64,000 nt of DNA from Ascarosepion bandense (GCA_037127315.1 JBBBDQ010001153.1:4397501-4461500), one strand, 5' to 3'. Shown: positions 47,381-60,559, counted from the first letter of the stretch. The notes: generated by a model not told the origin, from the sequence alone. Translations and numbers: made by a program.

Positions 47381-47444
<64 letters not shown>
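47381..47444. repeat. (AT)n microsatellite
   Basis: Long uninterrupted AT run just right of the foldback. Another lies at 47,711-47,766. Confidence 0.95.
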
Positions 47445-47445
<1 letters not shown>

Positions 47446-47706
47446 GAGTGAATACAGAACGAAGAAAGAATTCTTACAACGTCCAAAACATTAATTTAAA
47501 ACAGTGCTCGATATATGATATATAGAGCCTTATATAGAGACTTATTCCCCAATCACTAACCCCCACCAACACCTCTAACAAAACTTAATAAATATAAGGA
47601 AAGAGGATTTCCATTACTTAAAACACCGCCTGATGAGACATTGAAGTTTCAATGTCAAAACAAACGTACCTTTGTAACGGATATATATAGAATAATTATG
47701 TACATG

Positions 47707-47769
<63 letters not shown>

Positions 47770-47772
<3 letters not shown>

Positions 47773-50268
47773 CATTTAGGAAAAAGGTACAAGAAATAGG
47801 GGCCAAACCTTTGATTTTATTAAGTCCTCATTTGGATAGGTTGAGACAATTTGCGAACTAGTGAGTGTATTGTAGCATAAGCGAAGTATGAAATGTTTTA
47901 TATATATGTACATATTTTCGAAGAGCGAAGTCGATAAAAATACTGTCCCGGCAAAAATTTGACCTCTGTTCGACAATTTCATTTACCGTTCTGTCAAATT
48001 TTAAAAATGTTCTCATCAATGTATACAATGATTCGACACAAATCCACACTATTTGTGAAGATGCTTCGGCTGACATTCAATTATTCATTCGTAAATTATT
48101 TAGCTTATACTAGCCCGTATTTCTTTCTTCCCTTGACAGATGAAATTTTCAGTCTCATTATTCTCAATGCTTTCATACTTCATTTACACGGGTAAGAAAC
48201 CACTGACAGATAAATCAATTTTTAAATAATTCGCTTAGAAACTACCAATAAATTTTCACAAATAATTAATTTTTCTATTTTATTTTCACTTTACTTACAA
48301 GTGAATAATTGATATTTCTAAAGGTTTGTACCAAGTGTGTACATAGCCAACAAAGACAGTGTCCTGAAAAGGACCAACCTTTGTAACTTGCTCGAATTCA
48401 GATATACGATAGGCGCCTTGTCTACGATGGACGCCTTGCCTACAATGATCTAGCAAGATATGTCCTCGCTAACCTCAACATCATTCTCATAGAATGCAGA
48501 ATTTCTCTGTGTCCTTCTGTTAAATTAAGACTAGTAATATATATTTTAACTCAGCGAAATGTTGTGATAAAAACATCTACTTCAGAAACATAGACAGATC
48601 GATCTAATTTTTCTATCTATCTTGCATTGTATTTAATTATTTATTCATTTATTATTTTTGCAGTGTACTTCTTTCACTTCATGACTTCGCTACAGTCATG
48701 AAAATGTTTACCATTCTTATAACGAAAACACTGCCGTAATACATAATCTAAAAATCATAATGTAACAAGTTAAATTAAACTAATGGACTTTATATTATAT
48801 CAGTGTGCTGCATTAATTGAAAGGAGTTTCATGAAATAATAGGCCAACAATATCAAATTAATTTGCCTACTGATGATTAAATGAAACGAATACCATATTT
48901 ATCGGCAGGCAATTTCATAATCACTTCTGCTTTGCATCACTTCAATAAAATAAATTTGGGTGTAGGCTAGCACATTCATCCTGTAAACATCTACTTGATA
49001 CTGAAACAGTAGGATAGCAAGAATATAGCTCTATGCAAATCTGCTGGGGAATAACAAATATTTATCAATTACATTTCGTTTAATTCTTTAAACTTGTTTT
49101 AAGAGATTGTAATATTTTTAAAGATATATTGTTCTTTTTAACTTTCATGAATATTTGTTAATTGAAGTAGTATGATTAGAGACGTCCATAAAGGTAAGAT
49201 TCGGCCGAATATTTAACGTAATTGTCGGTTCAAATTTATAGAATATTTACCTTAAAGTAGTTTTTCAGGAAAATTGCTTTTTCAAGTCCACTAACTGTTA
49301 TCGCTTTTTATATATTGGTGGGTTTTTTCTTCTTTAGCTTTTGCCTGTAATAGTCAAAAGAAGTTCAGTCAACAACTTGAGCATTTTCCCATCAATGTGC
49401 TATCCGTTTCACTTTTTGCTGCTTTTGGAATTTTTCGTTTGATGTGGTCTGTTTTGTTTGAAAATATTCTATACCTTTGATTCTATATCTCCTACGAGAT
49501 CCAACACATGATTCATTTACTTGATTTTATTTTTAATCATTGATATGAAAAAATGGTTCTATATAACTAATAGTTTAGACCCTTCTTAAGAAGTTGGATG
49601 CCAACAAAGCTGCGATGTCTGTAAAATATCTGGCAATATTATTTAGTGTGTTGCAATGAAAAGGTTACTTCAGGTAAACTTTGGTTGTAGTTTTTTTACG
49701 TAAAGGTATTAAGGCAAATGAGTGAAGATGTTATCAGGACTACCATGCGACTAAACTTGATTGTGGTAAATATAATTTAGTAATCCACAATTACGTTTGA
49801 CTCACTTCATAAGATGGTAGTTGTATTACGATATATATGGTCCCTGCTTAGAAACAAGACGCCTGCAATGTTACTAATTGCCATTTAGTTAGGTGCAAAC
49901 TCTGCTGGATCAATTTTTAGAGGGAATAAAAATTGAAATGAGATAAATAGTCTTTGCGTTGAATAATGGAGAACATCTTATCATTAATTACTCGCCAACG
50001 AACAAAACTTGGAAAATACATATGAGTCAAACAAGATGAGATGCTTTGAAACACTAAATATATTTATCAATATGTCTTAAAAAATGAAAAAAATTATCGA
50101 CTTCATTGCTAAATTTTACGAATATTTTGGTGCCAGTAATGAGGGTTTGAAGCAAATACATGCCAATATTCAATGCAGGTTCAACTTACTCGCAATATAG
50201 AATTCATATGCTCATCTTCCATATTTGAAATAGTCCCAATATAGGAAATATCAGAACCAGCCTGATGG

Positions 50269-50270
<2 letters not shown>
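47770..50270. other. Intergenic, no supported gene
   Basis: AT-rich sequence. A small imperfect doublet (GCGCCTTGTCTACGATGGAC / GCCTTGCCTACAATGA) lies near 48,412-48,450. No domains, RNA genes or known elements seen. Confidence 0.45.

Positions 50271-50272
<2 letters not shown>

Positions 50273-50350
<78 letters not shown>
50273..50350. repeat. (AT)n passing into (GT)n
   Basis: An AT run to about 50,320 becomes a GT run to about 50,349, immediately left of the Penelope-like terminal repeat. A further (AT)n lies at 52,485-52,538 on the other side, so the element is bracketed by microsatellites. Confidence 0.95.
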
Positions 50351-50351
<1 letters not shown>

Positions 50352-50365
50352 TCATTTAGAAATTA

Positions 50366-50690
50366 GTTATTTCCGTAACTTTGGTTTTAGCATTTCGGTA
50401 TCTTCAGCTGATTTATAATAACTGATTTTTCCGTTTTTTAAACATACAAACAGGAGTTTTAACGAACGCGCCCCATGACTTTTTAAGCAACTAAGCATTT
50501 TCAAAATTGGGGAGGAGTTATTTATGGATCTTAAAACACTTTTATTCATGTTTGTTTGATCGTAGTATGTATTCATAGATGTGATAACATCTGGACATTA
50601 TTTCTGATCTTTCATTTAGTATTTCATTTTAATTCTCGAATCAACATAATGGCTAACTTTTCTCCTGGTAAACTTTGTATACATCGCCTT
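50366..50690 (+). repeat. Left inverted terminal repeat of the Penelope-like element
   Basis: Shared blocks with the right repeat (reverse complement), in order: TTTCGGTATCTTCAG, ATTTATAATAACTGATTTTT, AAACATACAAAC, CTTAAAACAC, TTTCATTTAGTA and AATGGCTAACTTTTC. Spacing is conserved across about 325 bases with scattered mismatches. Confidence 0.85.
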
Positions 50691-52071
50691 CGTTGTATGG
50701 TTTGGCTATTTTTACCATACTTCAAATTATATCAGGGTTTTTTTCATTTTTTCATTTTAATTTTCACACCTGGCTAGGAATTTTGGTACAATTTCTGATG
50801 CTCCTCAGTTTAAATGTATATTTGTGATTATTTCATCTGTATTTAAATTGTAGACACCAAATATGTTTTTCTTTGTCCCTCTATGTCATGTACCTCTGCT
50901 TTGTAAATTATCCCTTCTGTTTTACAAAGTCTGTTAAGTGGGCATTTATTTTTTTCCTATATTCCGTGTTTGTGATGTTATTTTGTAAATTATTATTTGG
51001 GTTTCTGGCGTTTTGCTCTTATGCAAGTATTTAAATTACTAGTACAGCTATAACTTAGTTTGATTGAATCCTATTGAAAAATTGTTTAATTTTGAGTTTT
51101 TGGGAAGTGTTTAATAATGATTAAAAATGCTCGCCCTATTTTGGATTTTACTTTTACGTTAAACGGGGGGTGGGGGTTTGAACCAAAAAATCTTTCTATT
51201 TTTATTATTATGTTTAGTATGTTTGTTTGACTGAGTTTTGTATTCTAATTTGCTCTTATGGCCAGATTCCTTTAAGGCATTTCTATTATGTTTTTCTTTC
51301 CAATATTGGTGGAAGAATTTTTTGATAGCTTGTGTCCTATTCCTTTATGGATCTGTTTTATTATGCTGGTTGGATAGTTAGATCTTGTGTTTAGATACTT
51401 TAAAGTTGTGTTTGTTTTCATATATGGAGAGACACCAACAGTTTGTAAATTAAATTCTAATTCAAAATCTAGGTTTTTCAAGAGTTTGAAAAGTGTTTTT
51501 CTTATTCAGTTATTTTCTCTTTTGTTGTCTGATGCTATCATTAATCCGTCATCTCTGTATAATCCGTGGTTGTCTATGTGAATTATTCCATTCATTTTAC
51601 TTAGAATGTATATTCCAATTAATTCTGAAATTTCGGCTCCGTCAAAAAAGCCTTGTGGTACATCAAATGTGTTTCTTTTAATTCCATTGTGGAATAGTAT
51701 TGATTTTAGGCAATGTAGTATTATGTTTACATGATCGGATGGTACATCTAAGTACCGTTAAGCGAAATTTAATTTAACGCTTCCATTAAGCCTTTTTAAG
51801 TTATTGATGAGTAACAGTTTCATATTTTTTGAAATTATATTTAATTTTGTTTTTAATTATTCACGTCTACTCTTTCTCCTGTATATTTTAAAGAAGAATA
51901 ATGCCTTCCATCTGGTTCTGGTAAGAAACTGTTAAATTCTTTGTAGTAATCATAGCATGAATTCATGCTTGTTAAGAATAGGGATGTTTTCAGTGAATGT
52001 GATACTTTAAATTCTTGAACTGTTGTTTTCTTTTTTCGTGCTGTCCGGTAAATCCTGCATTATTTATTGTT

Positions 52072-52394
52072 GAAATACACTGATGTATTAGATTGTGCCA
52101 AGAGGAAAAGTTAGCCATTCTGTTGTTCTCAGAAGAAAAATTTACTAAATGAAAAATAAAAAATATTGTCCTGATATAGTCACACTTATAAATACATATT
52201 AGAATCATACTAACATGGATAAACGTGTTTTAAGGTTCTTACGTATCTCCGCTCTAATTTTGAAATTTTTCGGTTTTTTAAAATTTCCAGTTAAAAAACC
52301 CGGTTTGTATGTTTGAAAAGCAGAAAAATCAGTTATTATAAATTGCCTGAAGATACCGAAAGTTTGAAACTTAAGTTACGAAAATGACTCAGTT
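52072..52394 (-). repeat. Right inverted terminal repeat of the Penelope-like element
   Basis: Reverse-complement partner of 50,366-50,690. On the minus strand a 72-codon frame (52,208-51,990) begins within it and extends into the element. Confidence 0.85.
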
Positions 52395-52476
52395 TTAAAT
52401 GAAAAATATTTAAAAATTCTACAGTATTAATATATTCCAAACTTTTTTATCCAACTGTGTATTGTTCTAATTATAT

Positions 52477-52540
<64 letters not shown>

Positions 52541-52718
52541 CATAAATGGTCAAAGTAAAATATATTTAGAATCTGCCAAAGACAGTTTTAAAATTAGATT
52601 GAATAACCATAATTTTACATTTACTCTGGAAAAACTCAAAAATTATACAAAACTGACTAGCCAAGAGTAGAAATTAAAATTAAAATTTGATTTTGTACTA
52701 CCGCTTGGGCAAATTGGT

Positions 52719-53600
52719 TGGATTGTTTAGGTTAGAATTAGAATTATAAATAATTATAGTATACTAAGGTATATTGAACTTAAGAAAACTAAACATGTAC
52801 TGTGTGGTTCATTTATTTTAGTAAAATAATTTTTAATTTATAACTTATATTGAAGCATAAGTTATAAATGGAACATTGTATTCAATTAAATTTCAAAGAA
52901 AGATATTTTATCTGGTAAGATACATAATGGGACTCTATATTATTTCATTGGGTAGACAATAATCTTTAATACCAAGTTGGATTTTAGTTTTTTTTTTTTA
53001 GAATTTGTATTACCTCATGAGTAAAGTAGCTGGAATGTTTAGGTTAGAACTGAAATTAAGTAATTATGATATACTACGGTATATTTTAGTTAAAAAAAAA
53101 CAAGTATTGTGTCTGTCGTTTGTTGAAATAAAATAATAATAAGTTATAAGTTATATAGAAGCATAAGTTATAAATGGAACATAGTACTTAATTAAATTTT
53201 AAAGAAAGATATTTTTCTGGGTAAAAGACATAGTTTTACCATATGTAATTTAAATGTGTAGACAATAATTTTAACAGCAGGTTGGATTTGGGGATTGTTT
53301 TTCTTTTTTGTTTTTGTTTTACATTAGATTTTGTACAACATCATGGCTAAAGGGACTTGAATGTTAAATGAGAATTAGAATGATAAATAATTATGGTATA
53401 CTAAGGTATATTTTAGTTAAACATACCAAATAAGTATTTTGTAGGTCATTTATTTTAGTAAAATAACTTTTAATTTATAAGATATGTTGTGGCACAAGTT
53501 ATAAATGAAACTTTATATTTAATTAAATTTGAAAGAAAAATCTTTTCGATGTTTACATAAAATGGTCAATTCCCCTCTATGATTCAGTAGTTCCCTATAT
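52719..53600 (+). repeat. Three tandem satellite-like units Z (about 315-325 bp)
   Basis: Units start near 52,719, 53,034 and 53,358. Each carries, in order, a TTTAGGTTAGAA-type start (decayed in unit 3), TATACTA(A/C)GGTATATT, ATAAGTTATAAATGG-like and TTAATTAAATTT(C/T/G)AAAG. Divergence between units is obvious, so the array is old. A fourth, inverted copy is at 45,483-45,735. Confidence 0.82.
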
Positions 53601-53950
53601 TTAGGAAAATTTAAAATCTGCAGCTTTTCGTTCAGGCACAGGAGGGAGATGTCGTAGAACGAGTTAAATATTCTTGTTTTTTCCACAATGTTCCTTTTTA
53701 CTTTGAGGGTTTTATTTTAATCATTTAACTTCCAAAAATATGCAGAATGTTATGTTTAGTTTCAGTATGTGTTGTTTTTGAAGAAAGTTAAATGCAAATA
53801 CCAACGCTGCTTAAAAGTGTTCTTAGTAGACCCAATGCAAAATGTTTGAATAGTTGGGGTTTTATTTTATGTTATATTACATTGGTTCACAATAGAAGTT
53901 GTTAGAAACATATTTTCGACAATTACATCATTGTAATTTTCATTATTGCC

Positions 53951-55768
53951 ATTGTCCACCGGAATCACTTCTTCCGGCTTTATCGTAGCCACGCGTCGGA
54001 CCAAAACAGGCGCCTTTTCGACTCAGCTCGTAATAAGTGTAAAAAGATACTTAACAAAGCAAAGATGTTGTTTACTGCCAGAATGAAGCAACGCATAGCA
54101 TCCTCTAAGTTCGACGCCAAAGACTACTGGCGTCTCTGTAAAAGCGTGCTTAACAACAGTAAATCCTCAATACCCCCACTAAACAATGAATTTGAGGTCC
54201 TTACCTCCTCAGCGGACAAGGCTGAATGCTTTGCTCGTAGATTCTCGACCAATTCGAGACTGGATTCGTCTGGAGTTTATACACCCGACTTCCCACCTAG
54301 AACTGAGGCTCAACTAAATGACGTCCACATCACGCCCTCGCTGATTTCTAACATAATCTCAAAACTTGACCCTCACAAAGCGAGCAGTGGGGACGGAATC
54401 CCAATCATAGTCTTGAAGAAATGTGCCCCTGAACTCTCCTCTGTCCTTTCTGAGCTCTACAACTTCTGCCTATCTTTTTCCTGCTTTCCTGCCTGTTGGA
54501 AGTCTTCCTCTGTAGTTCCTATATTTAGGAACACTGGAGAACCCACGGATACCGCAAATTACCGCCCTATCAGCCTTCTTCCTATCTTTGGCAAAGTGTT
54601 CGAAGCCATTATCAACGCCGAGGTGGTTCACAGCCTACAGGCTCCTCTCGGACAAACAGTATGGCCAGGTCTACTGCTGATATGCCAACGACCATCACCG
54701 AGTACATATACCAGGCTCTCGACAAGAATGATAAAGCCCGAACCGTTGCCTTGGATATCTCTAAAGCGTTCGACAGAGTCTGGCATGTTGGCTTTCTAAG
54801 GAAACTGCGAAGCTATGGTATAACTGGAATTTGTTGGACCTAATCTAGTCATTCCTCTCTAACCGCACATTGAAGGTGGTATTAAACAGACATGCCTCCC
54901 AGAACTACCATACAAACGCGGGTGTTCCTCAAGGCTCTATCCTAGGTCCTACACTCTTTCTGATCTACATCAATGATCTACCAGATGGCATAACATCCCA
55001 AGTAGGCATGTACGCCCATAACACCACAGTTTACTCTCGCCTCGATCAAAAATCTGGTGTGGGCGACAAGGCAAACCTCGCTGCCGAGCTTGAAAAGGAC
55101 CTCCAATCCGTGGTGGACTGAGGTAAGAAATGGCTCGTAAATTTCAATTCTTCCCAAACGAAACTGCTATCAATTAACCACCATAGACAACTGCACCTAC
55201 CCCCCATTAGCATGGAACAGGCTTGCCTCTCAGGGAGTAAAACACTACGCCTCCTCGGCCTCACACTCTCAGCGGACCTCAAGTGGAATGACTATATCGA
55301 ATCCATTGCTAAATCCACTGCTATGAATGTCGGTTCTCTGTGCATGGCCCGGAAGTTCTTTCCGTTTGAATCTATCCTGCATATATATAAATCTACCATC
55401 CGCCCGTGTATTGAATACTGCTGCCACATCTGGTCGGGTGCCTCTGCTATTCTCCTCGGGGTTCTTGATAAAATACAACGGAGAGTCTGTAATGTGATCG
55501 ATACCGACTTGGCTGACCGCCTGCAGTCACTCTCTCACCGGCGTGACGTAGCTTCCCTGTGCCTCTTCTATAAATACTTTCACGGCTTCTGCTCCGATGA
55601 ACTTAGATAACTGGTGCGCCCTAGGTACGAATTTGCACGAGATACTAGATTAGCAACTAGGTCCCACACTTTTACAGTGAAACCGATATAATGTAACCGC
55701 AATTTCTACTCCACAGATTCTTTTCTCGCACTTCCCGCCTGTGGAATTCCTCACCTCTAATAACTCCA
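53951..55768 (+). mobile_element. Jockey-like LINE copy A, 5'-truncated, catalytic box lost
   Basis: RT region only. From 53,951: HRNHFFRLYR-like, DYWRLCKSVLNNSKSSIPPL (about 54,120), ISKLDPHKASSGDGIPIIVL, ANYRPISLLPIFGKVFEAII, then a frameshift near 54,640. In the next frame come RSTADM and VALDISKAFDRVWH (about 54,745-54,790), then VPQGSILGPTLFLIYINDLP. The catalytic YADD is changed to YAHN at 55,011-55,022. The C-terminal part runs to CSDELR at 55,610. Traces of a FFSRTSRLWNS-like segment reach 55,768, where the family 3' end (GGGGTGAAATGAT) is missing. Three or more frame breaks. Confidence 0.88.
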
Positions 55769-56324
55769 GTACCACTAATATAGTAACTGACTTTAGTATA
55801 CATTGTTTTAATCGGACTAACGGGCAGGGCGACTCACTGATTATTGTTTTTGGCTAGTTGCATTTTGACGTAATCACATTATTGTTTATATTATTGTTCA
55901 AATTTTTCCAACTTTGGCTCGCTGAGCAATGCCTGTTTCTGACAACCAAAGCATATTTCTCGTCGGCTTGCTAAAATATAATTAATTTCTCATTGATTTA
56001 TAACCCGAAATAATTTAATGTAAATTATATTCGCTTCTGACCAAATAATTTAATTAAAATATATTCTATTGATTATATTTCGTGACCTTGAAAACCTGCG
56101 TTGTTTTCACAATACACTGTTTATTTATGTTTTTGCATTCCAACTTCGACTGAAATCATCACGTATTTTTGTTTTTTTTTTTTCACCTTCGACAGGAATA
56201 AATTATTTTCAAGTTCAATTATATTCTGTTGGTACTTGAATTTATAATACTCTTACATTCCAGCGTTGATTACCAGAGTCATTATGTTTATGTGTAATGT
56301 GATGGTTGATTTCAGGTATCTGTA
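55769..56324. other. Spacer between the two Jockey-like copies
   Basis: AT-rich sequence without recognisable features. It ends at the transposase remnant near 56,325. Confidence 0.45.
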
Positions 56325-56530
56325 TGGGAAAGAAAGGTAATTAAAGTGACTTTGAATGTGAAAATAGCCGTTGGTGCGAGAGAGACGTATTTCAGTATTT
56401 CAAAAGCTGCTGTTATATTAGGATTTTCCTGCAAAACAATCTCTAGAGTCTATAGTAAATGATCAGAAAGAAGAGAATTCAATGAAGGGCAATTCTGTGG
56501 GCAGAAACAGCCTCCCTGGGCATTGTAACT
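56325..56530 (+). pseudogene. Tc1-type transposase N-terminus (helix-turn-helix) remnant
   Basis: Plus-strand reading gives VGARETYFSISKAAVILGFS, then CKTISRVYSK, a stop, then SERREFNEGQFCGQKQPP. This resembles the paired-like DNA-binding start of Tc1 transposases (pattern: A...S...A...LG.S..T.SRVY..W). Only about 60 codons remain, ending shortly before the Jockey-like copy B begins. Confidence 0.6.
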
Positions 56531-56639
56531 GGTCATGTGCCTAAAGTTATAACTACGATACACTCACCCATTGGCGGCCACTTCCGGTAAGACACGGAAG
56601 CGTGTCATAAATTAAAAAAATAAGATCATAGAACACGTC

Positions 56640-59523
56640 AGTGAAGTTTTGAAGGAATGCTTCTTCTCCATCCCTGGATATCTCCCCCTCTTAAGGAATG
56701 ATTCCACTGTCCACATGCATGGGCTGGGGGTCTACGTTAGTGAACACCTCCCCATAGCTAGGGTGACTTCACTCGAATCTACTGACCACCAATATGTATG
56801 TCTCCGTCTGTCTCACCTCAGTTCGGATAGTTACCTATTCTTTCTTTGCCGTTCTCCCTCCTCTCCCGACTGGTCCCTTCTAGATAGTATTGCTAATAAC
56901 ATAGATAAGGCTATTTCCTACCACCCATTCACCCACATATTTGTATTCAGAGATCTTAACGCCCATCACTCTGAGTGGCTTAAGGACTTACTGATCCAGC
57001 GGGCATCCACGCCATGAACTTTGCTATTTCCCAATCCCTTACGCAAGTGGTGAACTTCCCCACTCACTTTCCAAGCACTCCCTCTGAACACTCCTCGCTA
57101 ACAGATATATGTTTTACCTCTGCACCTGACGCCTGTCAAGTCTCGCAGCTTTGCCCTCTCGGCAACTCTGACCATGCTGTTGTCTCTCTCAACCTCTCTT
57201 TCCACTTTCACTCCCCCTCAGGAGCCTCCTAACTATAGGACCTCCTGCTGGTAACAAAAAGCTGACTGGGACGCCTTTCGCGATTTCCTCTGTGCGTCCC
57301 TTGGGGAAAAGTGTTCGATCTCCCAGTTGAAGACTGTGCCTCTGAGGTTTCGTCATGAGTGAAAGCTGGCATTGATGCCTTCATACCTACCAGGAAGTAT
57401 TGTCTAAAACCTCATTCCTCACCGTGGTTCTCTCCTGCCTGTTCGGCCGCCATTGCCCACAGGAACCATTACTTCCGACTTTTCCGGAGACAGTCATCTG
57501 ATCACAATAGGCCTCAATTCACGTCTGCTCGTAATGAGTGCAAGAGAATCCTGAATGACGCCAAATGGTTGTTTGCTGAGAGAATGCGACAGCGCATAGC
57601 TGACCGCAAGTTCGGCTCCAAGGACTATTGGCGGTTATGCAAACGGGTGCTGAACAATAGCAAATCCTCAATACCTCCTTTAATCAATAAATTTGAGGTT
57701 CTCACGTCATCTGCGGACAAAGCTGAGTACTTTGCTTGCAGATTCTCATCCAACCCCACATTTGATTCTTCTGGAGTACACTCACCCAACTTCCCTATTA
57801 GAACTGAGGCCAAACTGCACGACGTATATATTACCACGACAGTAGTATCCCGAGTAATTTCAAAACTTGACCCCCATAAGGCAAGTGGTGGTGATGGAAT
57901 CTCGGTGATAGTCCTTAAGAGGTGTGCTCCTGAACTCTCCCCTCTCCTCTCTAAGCTGTATAACTACTGCCTTTCTGCTTCCTGTTTTCCTGCGTGCTGG
58001 AGGTTCTCTTCAGTCGTTCCTGTATTTAAGAGCTGTGGTGAACCCTCGGATCCATCCAACTATTGCCCTATCATTCTTCTACCAATTTTCGGGAAAGTGT
58101 TCGAGGCCATAATTAATGCTGACATAGTTCAACATCTTACTGCCCACAAACTCTTCTCTGATAGGCAGTATGGCTTCCGCTTTGCCAGGTCCACGGCCGA
58201 CATGTTAACAACCGTTATGGAGTACATGCTCCAGACCCTTGATGAGTCAGGCGAGGCTCGTGCTATTGCTCTGGACATCTCCAAGGCTTTTGACAGGGTT
58301 TGGCACTCTGGCTTTCTATGCAATCTACGGGGTTACGGTATTGCCGGACGCTTGCTTGATCTAATCCAATCTTTTTAAATAACCGCAAAATGAAGGTCGT
58401 TTTGAATGGGCATTCTTCAGTGTCCCACAGGGCTCTATCCTGGGCCCGACGCTCTTCCTTATTTTCATCAACGACCTCCCAGATGAGACCAAGTGCCAAA
58501 TAGGCATCTACGTAGATGACACCACAATTTACTCGCGCATCAGTAAGAAACCCGTCGTGGCAGACAAACATAATCTCGCTGCTGACCTTGAACGGGATCT
58601 ACACTCTGTGGTAAATTGGGGCAAGAAATGGCTTGTCAATTTCAATGCGTGTAAGACCAAGCTGTTGTCTGTCAATCATCACAGGCAACCTCTCCTGCCT
58701 CCCATAAGCATAGACCAAGCGATTCTCCCTGAGAGCAATACACTGAGCCTCTTCGGCCTTACCCTCTCTTCTGATCTCAAATGGAACCACTACATCGAGT
58801 CCATAGCTAAATCCACTGCTAAGAAGGTTGAGTCACTGTGTCGGGCCAGGATGTTTTTTCCGCCTGAATCCATCCTGCTTATATACAAGTCAACCATTTC
58901 TCCGTGCATGGAGTACTGCTACCATATATGGTCAGGCGCCCCTGCCGTTCACCTCAGTGTTCTCGACAGGCTCCAGAGGAAAATCAGTAATGTGATAGGT
59001 ACTGACTTGGCAGCTCGACTACTGCCACTTCCCCACCGATGAAATGTGGCCTCCCTTTGTCTGTTCTGTAAATAATTTCATGGCTTATGCTCGGACGAAC
59101 TTAAGTCACTGGTGCCTCCTCAACAGGTGTTTACTTGTGCAACCAGATTGGCAATTGGGTCCCACCCATTCACATTTAGGTTAGCCAAATGCAGACAACA
59201 ATTCTACTCCTGTAGCTTCTTCTCTCGCACTTCCCACCATATTCTTGCTTTCCTGACGGCTACAACCTCCAGGAATTTAAATGCAATGTCAATACTCATC
59301 TATTAAAAACTTGACTCTAGTTCTTTCCCCACCACGTATATCCTTTCCTTTCTCTCCAACTTTGAAACTGTCATCACACCTGCATTCTCATCTTTCTATT
59401 GCTCCTTTCTAACTGGTTCGTCTTCCTCTTCATTCTCTTCTAATTAATCTTTTTACACTTATGTAGCCCCTGCATATCAGTGGCATTACCGCCTTGTTCG
59501 GGGTGAAATGATTAAAAAAAAAA
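56640..59523 (+). mobile_element. Jockey-like LINE copy B, near full ORF2, frameshifted
   Basis: Longest copy of the local family. The endonuclease part (56,649-57,232) has GLGVYVSEHLPIARVTSLES, FRDLNAHHSEW (Gly of FGD lost) and GNSDHAVVSLNLSF; its first part is truncated. The RT is open for 339 codons at 57,359-58,378, with DYWRLCKRVLNNSKSSIPPL, HKASGGDGISVIVLKRC, QYGFRFARSTADML and ALDISKAFDRVWH. A short deletion and frameshift follow near 58,378-58,430. The catalytic YVDD is intact at 58,509-58,520. The C-terminal 161-codon frame (58,557-59,042) ends at a stop replacing a codon in LPHR/NVASLCLF. The 3' UTR ends GGGGTGAAATGATTAAAAAA at about 59,520. ORF1 is not seen. Confidence 0.9.
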
Positions 59524-60559
59524 CGAACATCGTTAAATCTAATTGAAGAAGAAATGGGATGGTTCTAAAGGGAAATGTGTTTAGTCCGGTACTAGAAGAA
59601 TACACTTAATAAAATGACCGGTGACTCTATATGCATATGCATGCGTTAGGTTATTAAGACCAATTTTATTATATTAAGAATATTTATTTAAAACCTAAGT
59701 AATCTTTGTTTTGTAGACAGCTAGATTTTCTCAATTTATTTGTGATCACTATCGAAAATACGACATGTATCAAATATTCTTTTGATTTATAAGGAATCGC
59801 TGAGATGATAAAGAATAAATGCGCATCATGATTGTAAATATCAAATTGTACAAAGTATTTATAAATACACTAACAAAAGAAACAACATGAGCAGCAAGGT
59901 GCCTAGTTTTCAAGTTTGAGTAAATATATGGCTGAACAAATACCGAAGGCAAAAAAGGGTTGGAAAAGGGTAAGTTTTTCTACAGTTAAGTCGGATGGAA
60001 AACTTTTCAGCAGCCGCTACTTTATTTTAGCTTATTGAATTTATAGCCCCGCAATCGCATTATAGTTTTTTACGACAATTTTGTTTACAACAAAAAATAA
60101 AAAAGTTATATAAGCCAAACAAACAGAATGTGAAAACTGTATAAGACAAACAAATGGGTGCTTAGAAAACCTGAAAAGCACTGATATTGTAAACTGCGTC
60201 TAGAGATTATATTCAAGTTATGAATTGGTATAAACAGTTCCGTCTTTAATGTTAAAAGTCCTATTATGATGTTGTTTAGATTCTACTCAATATTATTAAC
60301 TGTATATAGTGACAGAGAAAACTATTGTTTTTCGTTGGAAAAAAATTACTAAGTGAACAAAACAGACTAATTTGACTGTCAGTAGTTTATTTGCAATTAT
60401 TAACTTTTGATACTTTTACATTATTATATCTTGTAAAACTAATGTAAAAAAATATGAAAAGATTTTAGAAGTTCGGCAATTTCTTAAAGGAAAAACATTC
60501 CAAAACATTTTATTTTAAAAATAAAAGATATATTAACAAAAAATAATATCTCCTAAAAT
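59524..60559. other. Intergenic, no supported gene
   Basis: AT-rich. The right part (about 60,300-60,559) should hold the 3' flank of the transposase end next door, but no terminal repeat could be recognised. Confidence 0.4.

Larger units (their letters stand above)
50366..52394 (-). mobile_element. Penelope-like element with long inverted terminal repeats
   Basis: Minus-strand coding order. About 51,680: QCLKSILFHNGIKRNTFDVP, then GFFDGAEISELIGIYILSKM. The catalytic YRDD lies at 51,559-51,548, in GLYRDDGLMIASDN. About 51,480-51,290: LKNLDFELEFNLQTVGVSPY then TTLKYLNTRSNYPTSIIKQI and HKGIGHKLSKNSS. About 50,930: a CPLNRLCKTEGIIYKAEV zinc/GIY-YIG lead-in, then a decayed YLVSTI segment. This matches a Penelope-like RT followed by a GIY-YIG end. 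Stops and frameshifts are present, so the copy is dead, but YRDD is intact. Flanks 50,366-50,690 and 52,072-52,394 are inverted copies of each other. Confidence 0.8.

Noticed and set aside
48330..48460. Possible SINE near 48,400 with a GCTCGAATTC string.
   Set aside because: No A box at proper spacing and no tail; only a small imperfect doublet.
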